Under the pieces are notes generated by a model that was not told the DNA's origin, searched no databases, and saw only the letters and a list, made by a program, of their open reading frames with translations. Below, piece by piece: positions 27,134-36,559 of a stretch of 64,000 nt of DNA (its first letter is position 1; each line of letters opens with the position of its first letter). The stretch comes from Sphingobacteriaceae bacterium (lineage in GTDB: Bacteria; Bacteroidota; Bacteroidia; Sphingobacteriales; Sphingobacteriaceae), in NCBI GenBank assembly GCA_903642215.1, contig CAHJWG010000004.1, positions 1 to 64,000 on the forward strand. The letters are read 5' to 3'. The position numbers were made by a program, and so were the translations under genes.

Positions 27134-27234
27134 AGCTTATTTTCGATTATAATTTAACATTAATTTCCTGCAACCCAAAACAACAACTCTCGTAGAATAA
27201 CCAATTAAAAATCAACCGATTTAAACCGATTACG

Positions 27235-29415
27235 ATGCAAGCCCGCTGGCATATATCAATATTTACACTTGCTATTATCCTTGCATCTGTTATTTATACA
27301 GCCACGCTATTAAAAACCGATTTGGATGTGGTACAGCAAAGCAAATCAAGCTTGGCTTTACAAGAGTTAAATGCTAATGAGTTAAGCGCTTCTTTAGGTA
27401 ATATCCAGCTTAATATCAACCGTTATATTTTATTTCGCCGCCAATCCTCTCTCGATAGCCTTGAAATGTTTAAAAAAGCATTTCTGGCACAAGTTGATAC
27501 TTTATGTGAGATTTCGGATAACATCCCGGAGATTAGAAAATACGGGCGGGCGATCTATATCAATTTTCCTAAAGCATTAAAGCAGCAGGAAAACAATTTT
27601 GAAGTTTTACCTCAGCAAATAACATTACAAAATATAGCCGGCATTTTTAACAGAAACGGAGACCCGTTTTCTGTAATCTGGATCGCAATAAACCATGTTC
27701 GTTCTTACCAAATTAATACCATTAAAAGAAGCACTAAAGAAACTATAGCCGCAGGCTCCCGTGCTTGGAATGTTTCAACAATCGGCAGCATTTTTATGTT
27801 CCTGGTGATATTGGGCAGTTATTTCTATATCAGGATCATTTATAAAAAGCAGGCACTGCTGAAATCAAAAGAATTAGATAGTGAAGCCAAGCGTAAAGAA
27901 AATGAAAAGCTGCTGCAAGCGGTAATAGACAACAGCACTTCATTGATTTTTTTGAAAGATAAAAATTCAAGATATACGCTTGTAAATAAATCTTTCAGGC
28001 AGGTTTTGAATCTGGAAACCGAAAAAATTTTAGGGAAAACACATGAAGAAGTGGTTTCGGCTATCAATCCGGAGCATGTTATTGCAGATGAAATTGAAAT
28101 TTTAAGTGATGGAAAAATTCAGGAATCGATAGAGATAATTAACGGTAAAGATAAAATCAGGCATTTTTTAACTGCCAAATTTCCGTTGTACGGTGCTAAC
28201 GGAGAAATTTTCGGTTTAGGCGGAATTTCTACTGATATAACCGATCAGCGGGAATATGAAAACGAACTGATGCAGGCCCGCGAGCAGGCAGAAGCAGCAA
28301 AAATTAGTCAGCAGCGGTTTTTGGCAAACATGAGTCACGAGATCAGAACCCCGATGAACGGCGTTATCGGGATGACTAATTTACTGGATTCTACCAGTTT
28401 AGATGCTGAGCAGCAGGATTATGTGAACGTGATCAGGCAATCATCCGATATTTTAATGCTGCTGATCAACGATATTCTGGACGTTTCTAAAATGCAGGCC
28501 GGAATGTTAAAGCTGGAAAAAATTCCGTTTGAAGTACGGGAATCAATCCGGCAGATTTTTTTGAGTTATAAACCAATGGCTGCCGAAATGGGCATTGAGC
28601 TGATTTGTAACGTTGATGAAATTGTACCGGAATTTTTATCGGGAGATCCGTTAAGGCTAAATCAAATTATTTCTAACCTGGTAAACAATGCAATCAAATT
28701 TACTTCTTCCGGAAGTGTAACGATTAAAGTAACGGCTATCGAGGAAAACTCAAATTTATTTAAGCTAAAAGTTGATGTTACCGATACCGGAATTGGTATC
28801 CCTGCAAATAAACTGGAGAATATTTTTGAAAGCTTTACGCAAAGCAGTACCAGCACCACCCGCAAATACGGCGGCACCGGCCTCGGTTTGGCTATCGTAA
28901 AAGAACTGGTAGAAATGCAGGGCGGCAACGTGTATTTAAGCAGCGAGCTGAATATGGGCAGTACATTTACCATCATTATTCCTTTTGCGCTGGCAACAGT
29001 AGATAAAACCGAACGACAAAAAAGTAAAGAAACACAAAAATTTGCATCACTAAAAAACAAGAAAGTTTTAGTGGTGGAAGATAATTTAATCAACCAGAAA
29101 GTAGCCCGGCAGATTTTGCTTAAAGCTGGTTTAGCAACTGTTGATGTTGCTGATAACGGGTTTAAGGCACTGGATTTACTAAAAATCAATGTTTACGATG
29201 CTGTGCTAATGGATGTACAAATGCCGGAAATTGATGGACTGGAAACAACGCGGCGCATCAGAAACGAGTTAAATTTAAACGTCCCAGTGATTGCGCTAAC
29301 CGCATCAGCGTTGCTGGAAGACCGAGAAATATGTTTTGCTGCCGGCATGAACGATTATATAACGAAGCCTTTTTTACCGGATGATTTATTGCGAAAGCTT
29401 TCCGCATTGGTTTAA
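27235..29415 (+). CDS. hybrid sensor histidine kinase/response regulator
   Basis: 726 residues. A first membrane helix (about 5-25) and a second (about 186-204) enclose a periplasmic sensor region. A PAS domain follows (about 225-340; NSTSLIFLKDKNSRY and FGLGGISTDITDQREYE). The HisKA box is MSHEIRTPMNG with His368; the HATPase has NLVNNAIKF, DTGIGIP and GGTGLGLAIV. A receiver domain at the C-terminus has the phospho-acceptor Asp660 in VLMDVQMPEIDG and a late Lys in FITKPF-like ITKPFLPDD. Input signal and downstream regulator are unknown; the next gene is not a regulator. Confidence 0.95.
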   Translation: MQARWHISIFTLAIILASVIYTATLLKTDLDVVQQSKSSLALQELNANELSASLGNIQLNINRYILFRRQSSLDSLEMFKKAFLAQVDTLCEISDNIPEIRKYGRAIYINFPKALKQQENNFEVLPQQITLQNIAGIFNRNGDPFSVIWIAINHVRSYQINTIKRSTKETIAAGSRAWNVSTIGSIFMFLVILGSYFYIRIIYKKQALLKSKELDSEAKRKENEKLLQAVIDNSTSLIFLKDKNSRYTLVNKSFRQVLNLETEKILGKTHEEVVSAINPEHVIADEIEILSDGKIQESIEIINGKDKIRHFLTAKFPLYGANGEIFGLGGISTDITDQREYENELMQAREQAEAAKISQQRFLANMSHEIRTPMNGVIGMTNLLDSTSLDAEQQDYVNVIRQSSDILMLLINDILDVSKMQAGMLKLEKIPFEVRESIRQIFLSYKPMAAEMGIELICNVDEIVPEFLSGDPLRLNQIISNLVNNAIKFTSSGSVTIKVTAIEENSNLFKLKVDVTDTGIGIPANKLENIFESFTQSSTSTTRKYGGTGLGLAIVKELVEMQGGNVYLSSELNMGSTFTIIIPFALATVDKTERQKSKETQKFASLKNKKVLVVEDNLINQKVARQILLKAGLATVDVADNGFKALDLLKINVYDAVLMDVQMPEIDGLETTRRIRNELNLNVPVIALTASALLEDREICFAAGMNDYITKPFLPDDLLRKLSALV

Positions 29416-29516
29416 CAGCTTCTTTTACAGCATATATTTAGGATTAGTTTATCCATTTTAAAATTGCCAAAACAATAGGTTCGCCTCATACTTATATGGT
29501 TATCAATTTTTATATT

Positions 29517-29852
29517 ATGGCAACCACAAATAATTCAATCAGCAACGGCGAAGAAATGCCGTTAAAAACTACCGGAGAACCCACCGAACAATACCTGCCG
29601 GAAGAAGATGAAAACGACTTTGATCTGAAAAATGATAGTTCGGATGATGACGCTGATTTTGATAATGCGTCCATCGATGATGAGGATGATTTGGATGACG
29701 ACGAGGTTAAGCGTTTGTTTCCGGGAGAAAATAGTTACACAGAAAGTAATGGTGAAGCCGAACCTTACGAAGGTGTGCGCCATGATGATAAAGAAGAAGG
29801 TTTGGTGGATGATAACATGACCGGAATGCCCGTGGTTCCGTCGCCATCCTAA
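29517..29852 (+). CDS. acidic low-complexity protein
   Basis: 111 residues from the ATG at 29517 (the frame extends 21 bases upstream). It is dominated by Asp, Glu and Ser (DDDADFDNASIDDEDDLDDDE), hence probably disordered, with the tail MTGMPVVPSP. Family unknown; similar acidic small proteins are common in Bacteroidetes. It ends 28 bases before a strong terminator. Confidence 0.6.
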   Translation: MATTNNSISNGEEMPLKTTGEPTEQYLPEEDENDFDLKNDSSDDDADFDNASIDDEDDLDDDEVKRLFPGENSYTESNGEAEPYEGVRHDDKEEGLVDDNMTGMPVVPSPS

Positions 29853-29880
29853 TATAAATATTCAGTTTTAACATATCTTA

Positions 29881-29909
29881 AGCAGGCTTTAATCGGGCCT
29901 GCTTTTTTT
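29881..29909 (+). terminator. Rho-independent terminator
   Basis: Stem AGCAGGC with GCCTGCT, loop of 9 bases, then a T-run; ends the acidic-protein transcript. Confidence 0.9.
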
Positions 29910-30017
29910 ATGCCATAAAAACAGCATCTGAATTTATTATTGGAAACAGGACAAATTTCTTTTAACTCGAAAAGCCTTAACTTCGTATTTTATTTCTAAA
30001 TACAGGTTTATAAAATT

Positions 30018-31277
30018 ATGGTCAGATTTAAAAGATTTACACTTGCCAATGGTTTAAAAGTGTTAGTGCATGAAGATAAAACTACTCCGATGGCCGTAGT
30101 TAATGTGCTGTATGATGTTGGCGCACGCGATGAAAACCCCGAACAAACCGGTTTTGCTCATTTATTTGAACATTTGATGTTTGGCGGATCAGAAAATATC
30201 CCGGTTTATGATGAGCCGCTGCAGCGCGTTGGCGGCGAAAATAATGCTTTCACCAGTAATGATATTACCAATTATTACATCACTTTGCCGGCTGTAAATA
30301 TCGAAACCGCTTTTTGGCTGGAAAGCGACCGGATGCTAAACCTGGCTTTTAGTGAAAAAAGCTTAGATGTACAGCGCAACGTTGTTGCCGAAGAGTTTAA
30401 ACAACGCTATTTAAACCAGCCTTACGGCGATGTATGGTTAAAACTGCGTCCGCTGGTTTATAAAAAACATCCTTACCAGTGGGCAACTATCGGCAAAGAA
30501 CTTTCGCATATCGAAAATGCAAAAATTGAAGATGTTAAAGCGTTTTTCAAAAAACATTATAATCCGCAAAATGCAATTTTGGTAGTAGGCGGAGATGTGG
30601 ATTTTGAACAGGTTAAATCCTTGGCCGGGAAATGGTTTGAACCGATCCCGGCAGGAGAAAAATATCATCGCAACTTACCAAAAGAGCCGGAACAAACGGA
30701 AGAACGCCGTGAAACTGTTACAGCAAAAGTGCCTTTAAACAGTTTATACATGGCTTTCCATGCGCCGGGCAGAACAGAAGCGGCAAGTTATCCGGTTGAA
30801 CTGCTGGCGGATATTGTTTCGCGCGGTAACTCGTCCCGTTTACATTTGAATTTGATCAAAGGCAAGCAGTTATTTAGTGATATCCACGGGTATTTATCCG
30901 GAAGTTTAGATGAAGGTATGTTTGTAATTGAAGGGAAACCACTTGAAAACATTAGTATTGAGCAGGCAGAAGCTGCAATTTGGAACGAGCTTGATCAATT
31001 GAAAAATGAACAGATTTCGGCAGATGAATTAACCAAAGTGAAGAATAAAACAGAATCTACCATGGTTTTTTCTGAAATGTCTCTGCTGGAAAAAGCGATG
31101 AACTTAGCTTATTTTGAATTGATGGGAGATGCCGAAAACCTGAATTACGAAACGGAAAAATACCTGGCTGTAACAGCAGGAGATATTCAGGAACAGGCGC
31201 AAAAAATTTTCCGAAAAGAAAACCTTTCAACACTGGTTTACCTGGCAGAAGAGATTACAGAACCGGTTGTTGCTTAA
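30018..31277 (+). CDS. M16 peptidase, catalytic subunit
   Basis: 419 residues. The inverted zinc motif HxxEH is present as HLFEH (His48-His52) and a downstream Glu is in NVVAEEFKQRY. It is a pitrilysin-like zinc endopeptidase of the two-chain type, in which the second, non-zinc chain is encoded by the next gene. No signal peptide is visible, so it is probably cytoplasmic. The paired gene begins 21 bases downstream. Confidence 0.92.
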   Translation: MVRFKRFTLANGLKVLVHEDKTTPMAVVNVLYDVGARDENPEQTGFAHLFEHLMFGGSENIPVYDEPLQRVGGENNAFTSNDITNYYITLPAVNIETAFWLESDRMLNLAFSEKSLDVQRNVVAEEFKQRYLNQPYGDVWLKLRPLVYKKHPYQWATIGKELSHIENAKIEDVKAFFKKHYNPQNAILVVGGDVDFEQVKSLAGKWFEPIPAGEKYHRNLPKEPEQTEERRETVTAKVPLNSLYMAFHAPGRTEAASYPVELLADIVSRGNSSRLHLNLIKGKQLFSDIHGYLSGSLDEGMFVIEGKPLENISIEQAEAAIWNELDQLKNEQISADELTKVKNKTESTMVFSEMSLLEKAMNLAYFELMGDAENLNYETEKYLAVTAGDIQEQAQKIFRKENLSTLVYLAEEITEPVVA

Positions 31278-31286
31278 ATTTAGATA

Positions 31287-31300
31287 GATAAAAGAAGTAT
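31287..31300 (+). repeat. dispersed motif, class A exact (GATAAAAGAAGTAT)
   Basis: Its last two bases are the A and T of the second M16 gene's start codon. Confidence 0.85.
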
Positions 31301-32570
31301 GCTGAACAGAACTACCGCGCCGGATTTTAGAGCGATTGAAGATTTTAAACTCATCCGGCCGCAGGAAATAAAATTAGAAAACGGCTGTAAAATATTTTCC
31401 TTTTACTCTGATAATCAGGAATTAGTGCGTTTGGAATGGATTTTTACCAACCTTAATTTCAATCCTGCAAAGCCTTTATCAAACATTACCGTTAATACGT
31501 TACTAACGGAAGGAACCGAAACCAGAACGGCTGCCCAGATATCTGCAGAAATTGACTTTTACGGTGCTTTCCTGCAAATCGAATACGGTTCGGACCAGTC
31601 TCAGGTAACGCTTTATACTTTAACCAAACATTTGGAAGCAACTCTGCCGGTGATCAAAGATCTGCTCAGCAATTCAACCTTCCCTGAGAAAGAATTGGAA
31701 ACTTACATCCGTAACCAGCAGCAAAAGTTACAGGTAAGCTTGCAAAAAAATGATATAATCAGCCGCCGTACTTTTAACAAAGCTTTATATAAGGGTACAA
31801 TTTATGGTTTTGTACCGGAAGCGGAAGATTTTGCTAACATTAAACGAGATGATTTATTGCAGCATTATCAGCAGCAATATCAGCCGGCAAATTGTACAAT
31901 GGTGGTTTCCGGCAAGGTAGATAAACAGATTTTAAAGGTTATTTCGGATACGTTTTCCGGCTGGCAAAACCGGATTACAGCTGATTTCCAGCAGCCGGAA
32001 ATTAAAGAAACAAAAGGCGAACTTTTATTTATAGAAAAACCGGAAGCTTTGCAATCGGCCTTGCGTTTGGGTTTTTCTACGATCAACCGCACGCATCCTG
32101 ATTTTCCGGGTTTGCAGGTTTTAAATACAGTTTTAGGCGGTTATTTCAGTTCGCGGTTGATGAACAATATACGGGAAGATAAAGGCTATACTTACGGCAT
32201 CGGTTCGGCAATCGCTTCCATGAAAAGAACTGGAACATTTTTTATTGCTACCGAAGTAGGAACAGAAGTTTGCCGGCAGGCTTTGCAGGAAATTGAGAAG
32301 GAAATTAACCTGCTAAAAACAGTATTGATCCCGGAGGAAGAACTTTCATTGGTAAGAAATTACATGATGGGATCTTTGCTGGGCAGCTTAGAAAACATTT
32401 TTTCTCATGCTGATAAATTTAAAAACCTGTATTTCTCTGGTTTGGATTATAGTTATTATGATCGATATGCTGAAACGGTTAAAGCAATTTCGGCAGAAGA
32501 ACTAAAAGATCTGGCTGATAAATATTTCAATTTTGAAGATTTTACCAAGGTTATCGTAGGTAAATATTGA
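31299..32570 (+). CDS. M16 peptidase, non-catalytic subunit
   Basis: 423 residues; no HxxEH. The C-terminal GGYFSSRLMNNIREDKGYTYGIGS has the Arg-Tyr pair that completes the active site of the catalytic partner in two-subunit M16B enzymes. The ATG is embedded in the last base of a dispersed motif copy (31287-31300), which provides the A and T of the start codon; the G follows it. It is translationally close to its partner. Confidence 0.92.
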   Translation: MLNRTTAPDFRAIEDFKLIRPQEIKLENGCKIFSFYSDNQELVRLEWIFTNLNFNPAKPLSNITVNTLLTEGTETRTAAQISAEIDFYGAFLQIEYGSDQSQVTLYTLTKHLEATLPVIKDLLSNSTFPEKELETYIRNQQQKLQVSLQKNDIISRRTFNKALYKGTIYGFVPEAEDFANIKRDDLLQHYQQQYQPANCTMVVSGKVDKQILKVISDTFSGWQNRITADFQQPEIKETKGELLFIEKPEALQSALRLGFSTINRTHPDFPGLQVLNTVLGGYFSSRLMNNIREDKGYTYGIGSAIASMKRTGTFFIATEVGTEVCRQALQEIEKEINLLKTVLIPEEELSLVRNYMMGSLLGSLENIFSHADKFKNLYFSGLDYSYYDRYAETVKAISAEELKDLADKYFNFEDFTKVIVGKY

Positions 32571-32580
32571 TATTCAATTA

Positions 32581-32614
32581 CAGAAATACTTACTAACTTT
32601 TGTAAGTATTTCTG
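32581..32614. terminator. bidirectional terminator between M16 pair and ccmB
   Basis: Stem CAGAAATACTTAC with GTAAGTATTTCTG, perfect 13 bp, loop TAACTTTT. It sits between converging genes (stops at 32570 and 32619). Confidence 0.75.
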
Positions 32615-32618
32615 AAGT

Positions 32619-33302
32619 TTAATCCCGCCATAAGTAAGGAAACAGCACAAGTGAAGTAACAATTACAATCGCGTTTATCGCTGTTAAAACAATCATATCA
32701 TGATAACTTGCACTTCTTTCGATGCCGTCCATAGCATTTTTAGAAAAACGTACCAACAGTAAAATAACCGGGATAATAATCGGGAAACATAAAATTGCCA
32801 TCAGCGTACCGTTATTTCCGGCTTTAGAAGCAATGGCAGAAAGCATCGTAAAAACGGTTGAAAAACTAATACTTCCTGCTAAAACAGCCAAAAAATAATA
32901 CAAAGGATCTCCCAGTGTATTCTTAAAAAATAAAAGATAGATAAAAAGAGCAAGTACACTTAACAATATCATTAACAAAGAGTTGTAAATTATTTTGGAT
33001 AAGATAACTGCCTTCGCACTTACAATTGTATAATAATAAAGCAAGCGGTTGCTGCTTTCCTGCATAAAACTTTTTGCAATTGCATTTACTGAAGCAAAAA
33101 GCAGGATAATCCAGAATAAAACATTCCACACAATCGAATAGCCGGCATTGCTGCTAAATCCCGGCGATAGATTGAAAGAAATATAGCATATAAAAACAGT
33201 AGAAACAACGTATAGCAACACGCCGTTAAAGGCATATTTGGAGCGCCACTCCAGCACGATTTCTTTTTTAAGGAGGAATTTTACCTGGTTAAACAAACTC
33301 AT
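32619..33302 (-). CDS. ccmB: cytochrome c biogenesis ABC exporter permease
   Basis: 227 residues from the ATG at 33302. Six hydrophobic segments match CcmB, the permease that, with CcmA, ATP-dependently releases haem from the CcmC-CcmE complex at the inner membrane. The N-terminal KKEIVLEWRSKYAFNGVLLYVVSTVFICYI and the later GSISFSTVFTMLSAIASKAGNN are typical. ccmA and ccmC are not adjacent, so the system is dispersed. The promoter lies directly against the start codon. Confidence 0.9.
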   Translation of the reverse strand: MSLFNQVKFLLKKEIVLEWRSKYAFNGVLLYVVSTVFICYISFNLSPGFSSNAGYSIVWNVLFWIILLFASVNAIAKSFMQESSNRLLYYYTIVSAKAVILSKIIYNSLLMILLSVLALFIYLLFFKNTLGDPLYYFLAVLAGSISFSTVFTMLSAIASKAGNNGTLMAILCFPIIIPVILLLVRFSKNAMDGIERSASYHDMIVLTAINAIVIVTSLVLFPYLWRD

Positions 33303-33308
33303 TCGCCG

Positions 33309-33341
33309 CAAATATAACAACGGCCGCTGGCATTAATCCAA
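33309..33341 (-). promoter_or_regulatory. Bacteroidetes-type promoter of ccmB
   Basis: -33 TTG at 33341-33339 and -7 TATATTTG at 33316-33309 (minus strand), 22 bases apart. The -7 box ends only 6 bases before the ATG at 33302, so the transcript would be leaderless or nearly so. Confidence 0.55.
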
Positions 33342-33561
33342 TTGGATAGGCTTATGTATTTGGTTTGCAATTATGATTTATTGATCAATGGGTTGATAAT
33401 TAAAGTAAGATTTAGCACATTTAAGCTAAATGGCCGAACCCGTAAATAAAAAATAATCAAATGCGAATTAAATATATAATCATAACAAATTTATATTTTG
33501 AAGATAAATTAGTGAGTTTTGAGAAATAAAAATATGATTATTTGTAAGATTTCTAATAAAA

Positions 33562-33594
33562 AAAATCCTGTAAGTAATTAATTTACAGGATTTT
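33562..33594 (-). terminator. terminator of tRNA-Leu
   Basis: Stem AAAATCCTGTAA with TTACAGGATTTT, loop GTAATTAAT-like, followed on the minus strand by a long T-run. It lies 11 bases beyond the tRNA 3' end. Confidence 0.85.
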
Positions 33595-33605
33595 AAAAAT
33601 ATAAC

Positions 33606-33692
33606 TGGTGCCCACGGAGAGACTCGAACTCTCAAGAGACAATTCTCAACGGCTTCTGAGACCGCAACGTTTACCAATTTCGCCACATGGGC
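33606..33692 (-). tRNA. tRNA-Leu(CAG)
   Basis: 87 bases including an encoded CCA. The acceptor stem GCCCATG pairs with CGTGGGC; the anticodon loop is CTCAGAA with anticodon CAG; the long variable arm expected for tRNA-Leu is present (CCGTTGAGAATTGTCTC) and the T-loop is GTTCGAGTC. Confidence 0.95.
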
Positions 33693-33758
33693 ATTTTTGA
33701 TCTATAATACATTAGCCTTACTAACTTCAATGGCTAAAATTATATTAATTTGAGGCTG

Positions 33759-33766
33759 CAAATATA
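33759..33766 (-). promoter_or_regulatory. -7 box of tRNA-Leu (TATATTTG)
   Basis: Exact TAnnTTTG match, 66 bases before the mature tRNA 5' end. No clear TTG element upstream. Confidence 0.5.
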
Positions 33767-33838
33767 ATAGTCTGTCCGTTATATAATTGTACAATTTTAT
33801 AATTCTAAAAAAAGTTATCGTAATATAAATTAGCAAAC

Positions 33839-34855
33839 ATGGTAAAAAGATGTTTTTTGATTAGCAGCCTTATCCTACTAACACAATTATTATTTAGCCA
33901 GTCAATTAAGATTTTGCAACAGGGTAAGCCTTGCAGTATTCGTGGTTTATCTGTTTTAAATAATAAAATTGCGTGGATTAGTGGCAGCAAAGGCCATGTA
34001 GCAATAACCATAGATGGCGGCAAAACTTGGAAATGGGAGCAGGTAAAAGGTTTTGAGCAAAGCGATTTCAGAGATATTGAAGCATTTTCTGGTAAAAAAG
34101 CCATTACAATGAGTTCGGGTACGCCTGCTTTAATTTTGAAAACAATAGACGGAGGCGAAAATTGGAAAGTAGTATACCGCAACGATAGCGCAGCTTACTT
34201 TTTAGATGCGATGACTTTCGTAAATTCAAAAACCGGTTACATTTTAGGTGATCCGATCAACCGCAAATTTTTGTTATTAAAAACAACAGATGGCGGCGAA
34301 AGCTGGAAACCGATGTATAATACCCCTGTTGCCCTACCTGGTGAAGCCGCTTTTGCAGCGAGCGGAACGTGTATCCATACAATTAACAAAAAAGGGAATA
34401 TAGAATTTGTTACGGGCGGCACTGTTTCCAGATTATTGTTTTATAACCCCGAAAAACATTGGGCGGCATGTACATTACCATTAGCTCAGGGACAAGCCAG
34501 TAAAGGTGCATTTTCTATAAGTTCCGGCAAAAATCAAAAAATTATTGTTGGCGGAGATTACCAGAAAAATAAAAATACTGATTCTACTGCTTGTTACTCT
34601 GGTTTTGAAAACACAATTAATAAAACTCAAACTGCAGAACATCCGCCTGCCGGTTATCAATCTTGTGTTACCTATATTAATCGTAAGCTGTTTTTATCAA
34701 CCGGAACTTCCGGAACTAATCTTACCAATGACGGTGGTAAAAATTGGAATCCAATAAATGCAAACAGTTTTAACGTATGTGTGAAAGCGAAACGTGGTAA
34801 TTTTGTATTATTAGCAGGTGACCAGGGAAAAATAGCGTTATTTAAAAATCAGTAG
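33839..34855 (+). CDS. YCF48-like / BNR-repeat exported protein
   Basis: 338 residues with a signal peptide (FLISSLILLTQLLFSQS). Beta-propeller repeats of the YCF48/BNR kind are clear: TIDGGKTWKWEQV, TIDGGENWKVVY, TTDGGESWKPMY and NDGGKNWNPI, each with the Asp-Gly-Gly-x-x-Trp signature. Such propellers bind ligands or partner proteins in the periplasm or on the surface; plant homologues assist photosystem II assembly, a role that does not apply here. Confidence 0.85.
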   Translation: MVKRCFLISSLILLTQLLFSQSIKILQQGKPCSIRGLSVLNNKIAWISGSKGHVAITIDGGKTWKWEQVKGFEQSDFRDIEAFSGKKAITMSSGTPALILKTIDGGENWKVVYRNDSAAYFLDAMTFVNSKTGYILGDPINRKFLLLKTTDGGESWKPMYNTPVALPGEAAFAASGTCIHTINKKGNIEFVTGGTVSRLLFYNPEKHWAACTLPLAQGQASKGAFSISSGKNQKIIVGGDYQKNKNTDSTACYSGFENTINKTQTAEHPPAGYQSCVTYINRKLFLSTGTSGTNLTNDGGKNWNPINANSFNVCVKAKRGNFVLLAGDQGKIALFKNQ

Positions 34856-34905
34856 GTTGATAATTAGAACATTATAATCAGAATAAAAATATTTCAATTT
34901 ATAGG

Positions 34906-34936
34906 TTGCAGGCGATACCCAAAACTTCTATATTTG
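34906..34936 (+). promoter_or_regulatory. promoter of tRNA-Lys
   Basis: TTG at 34906-34908 and TATATTTG at 34929-34936, 20 bases apart, a clean match to the phylum consensus. The tRNA starts 27 bases downstream. Confidence 0.7.
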
Positions 34937-34962
34937 CACCACTTTAATGGAAATAGTTAAAT

Positions 34963-35035
34963 GATTCCGTAGCTCAGCCGGTAGAGCATAACACTTTTAA
35001 TGTTGGGGTCCTGGGTTCGAATCCCAGCGGGATCA
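34963..35035 (+). tRNA. tRNA-Lys(TTT), island attachment gene
   Basis: Cloverleaf with acceptor GATTCCG/CGGGATC, discriminator A, anticodon TTT in CTTTTAA, T-loop GGTTCGAATCC. CCA is not encoded. Its 3' end is the left boundary of the integrated island: an integrase gene starts 249 bases downstream, and a degenerate copy of the tRNA end occurs at 44306-44333. Confidence 0.96.
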
Positions 35036-35036
35036 C
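35014..35036 (+). other. candidate attL core (tRNA-Lys 3' end)
   Basis: GGTTCGAA (35014-35021) and GGGATCAC (35029-35036) recur in the same order at 44306-44313 and 44326-44333. Typical tRNA-targeted integration leaves such direct repeats. Confidence 0.55.
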
Positions 35037-35060
35037 TGGTCTAAGTATCAATTTCGTTTA

Positions 35061-35091
35061 AAAGCCTGCAAATCACATGATTGCAGGCTTT
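35061..35091 (+). terminator. terminator downstream of tRNA-Lys
   Basis: Stem AAAGCCTGCAA with TTGCAGGCTTT and a T-run after it. It lies inside the island side of the left boundary, so it was probably brought in by the element. Confidence 0.88.
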
Positions 35092-35284
35092 TTGTTTTTT
35101 GTGATACCCTTAAATATTCACTAATGCTCATAAAAAATGAGCGTAATTCGGTGAGTAGTTTTTGAAAATCATTTTACTCACCGAATAAAGCATAACTAAT
35201 TGTAATACAAGATGTTCAGCACATGAACATCTTGATGTTTTCGTACTGCAAGGCTACTTTTGTTAACCTTTTAGACAGTTTATA

Positions 35285-36502
35285 ATGAAAACTAATTTTA
35301 GTTTGCTTTTCTACATCAAGAAGCAAAAAAACTATTCAGCAGGTACTGCTCCGATTTATCTGCGGATAACTGTAGCTGGCAAACGTTCTGAAATTACTTC
35401 TGGACGCGAATGTGAACCTGAGCGTTGGAACGCTAAAACAGGACGAATGTCCGGTACTAAGCAAGACACGAGAAATTTTAATGCCTATCTTGATATTTTA
35501 CAGCATCAGGTGTATCAGGCTCACAAGGATTTAACAGATTCAAATGAAGCGATTACAGCAGATAGTATAAAAAATAGATTTCTTGGCAAAGACGAGAAAT
35601 CACACACACTTTTAGAGGCCATTAAAGATCACAACCAGAAGATGGGAGCCTTGATTGACAATGGATACGCAATTGGAACTTTAAATCGGTTTACGGTTTT
35701 AGAAAGGCACGTTACCTTATTCTTACAGGAAAGATACAAAGTCACTGATTTAAATGCTAAAAAAATAGATCATGCTTTTATAGCTGATTTCGAGTTTTAT
35801 TTACGGACTGAAAAATCCTGCGCTCATAATACAGCAATTAAACACATTAAAAATCTTGACAAAATTCTTCGCATTTGCTTAAGTCTTAACTGGATTGACA
35901 GAGATCCGATGTTTGGTTACAAACTGAAATCAAAAAATGTTGAAAGGCATTTTCTTACGGAGGATGAACTAAAGCGAATTGCTGCAAAAGAATTTAGCAC
36001 AGAAAGACTTTTGAAGGTACGTGATGTATTTCTTTTTTGCTGTTTTACTGGCTTGGCTTATGCGGATGTACAAAAACTTAAGCTTTCAAATATTGCAAAA
36101 GGGGTTGATGGCAACAAATGGATATTTACTAATCGAAAAAAAACCAACACTAGAACTGCTATTCCTTTGCTACCATCTGCCGTTACAATCTTAGATAGAT
36201 ATGCAGATTGCCCTTATTGTGTGAGTAGCGATAAGGCGATGCCCGTTGCTACCAATCAAAAAATGAATGAATATTTAAGAGAGATTGCTGGACTTTGCGG
36301 AATTGACAAAGAATTAAGTATGCACATTGCACGGCATACGTTTGCCACTACTGTAACACTATTGAATGGGGTACCTATCGAAAGCGTTTCTAAAATGCTT
36401 GGACACACCAGCATAAGAACTACCCAGATTTATGCTAAAGTTTTAGATATTAAAGTTGGAGAGGACATGGCCGCCGTAAGGAAAAAATATTTCAATATAT
36501 AA
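35285..36502 (+). CDS. tyrosine recombinase/integrase of a Bacteroidetes integrative element
   Basis: 405 residues: N-terminal arm-binding domain (about 1-90; SLLFYIKKQKNYSAGTAPIYLRITVAGKRSEI), SAM-like core-binding domain (about 100-200) and catalytic domain. HIARHTFATTV gives the His and Arg, and TTQIYAKVLDIKV the nucleophilic Tyr. The position of the first catalytic Arg reads CFTGLAYADVQKL, with Ala-Tyr where Arg is usual, as in several Bacteroidetes integrases such as that of CTnDOT. It probably integrated this island at tRNA-Lys. Confidence 0.92.
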   Translation: MKTNFSLLFYIKKQKNYSAGTAPIYLRITVAGKRSEITSGRECEPERWNAKTGRMSGTKQDTRNFNAYLDILQHQVYQAHKDLTDSNEAITADSIKNRFLGKDEKSHTLLEAIKDHNQKMGALIDNGYAIGTLNRFTVLERHVTLFLQERYKVTDLNAKKIDHAFIADFEFYLRTEKSCAHNTAIKHIKNLDKILRICLSLNWIDRDPMFGYKLKSKNVERHFLTEDELKRIAAKEFSTERLLKVRDVFLFCCFTGLAYADVQKLKLSNIAKGVDGNKWIFTNRKKTNTRTAIPLLPSAVTILDRYADCPYCVSSDKAMPVATNQKMNEYLREIAGLCGIDKELSMHIARHTFATTVTLLNGVPIESVSKMLGHTSIRTTQIYAKVLDIKVGEDMAAVRKKYFNI

Positions 36503-36559
36503 AAGCGTCTGGTAAGATATATCAAGTACGTTGACCAAATGAATTAATCAGCTTTTTAT

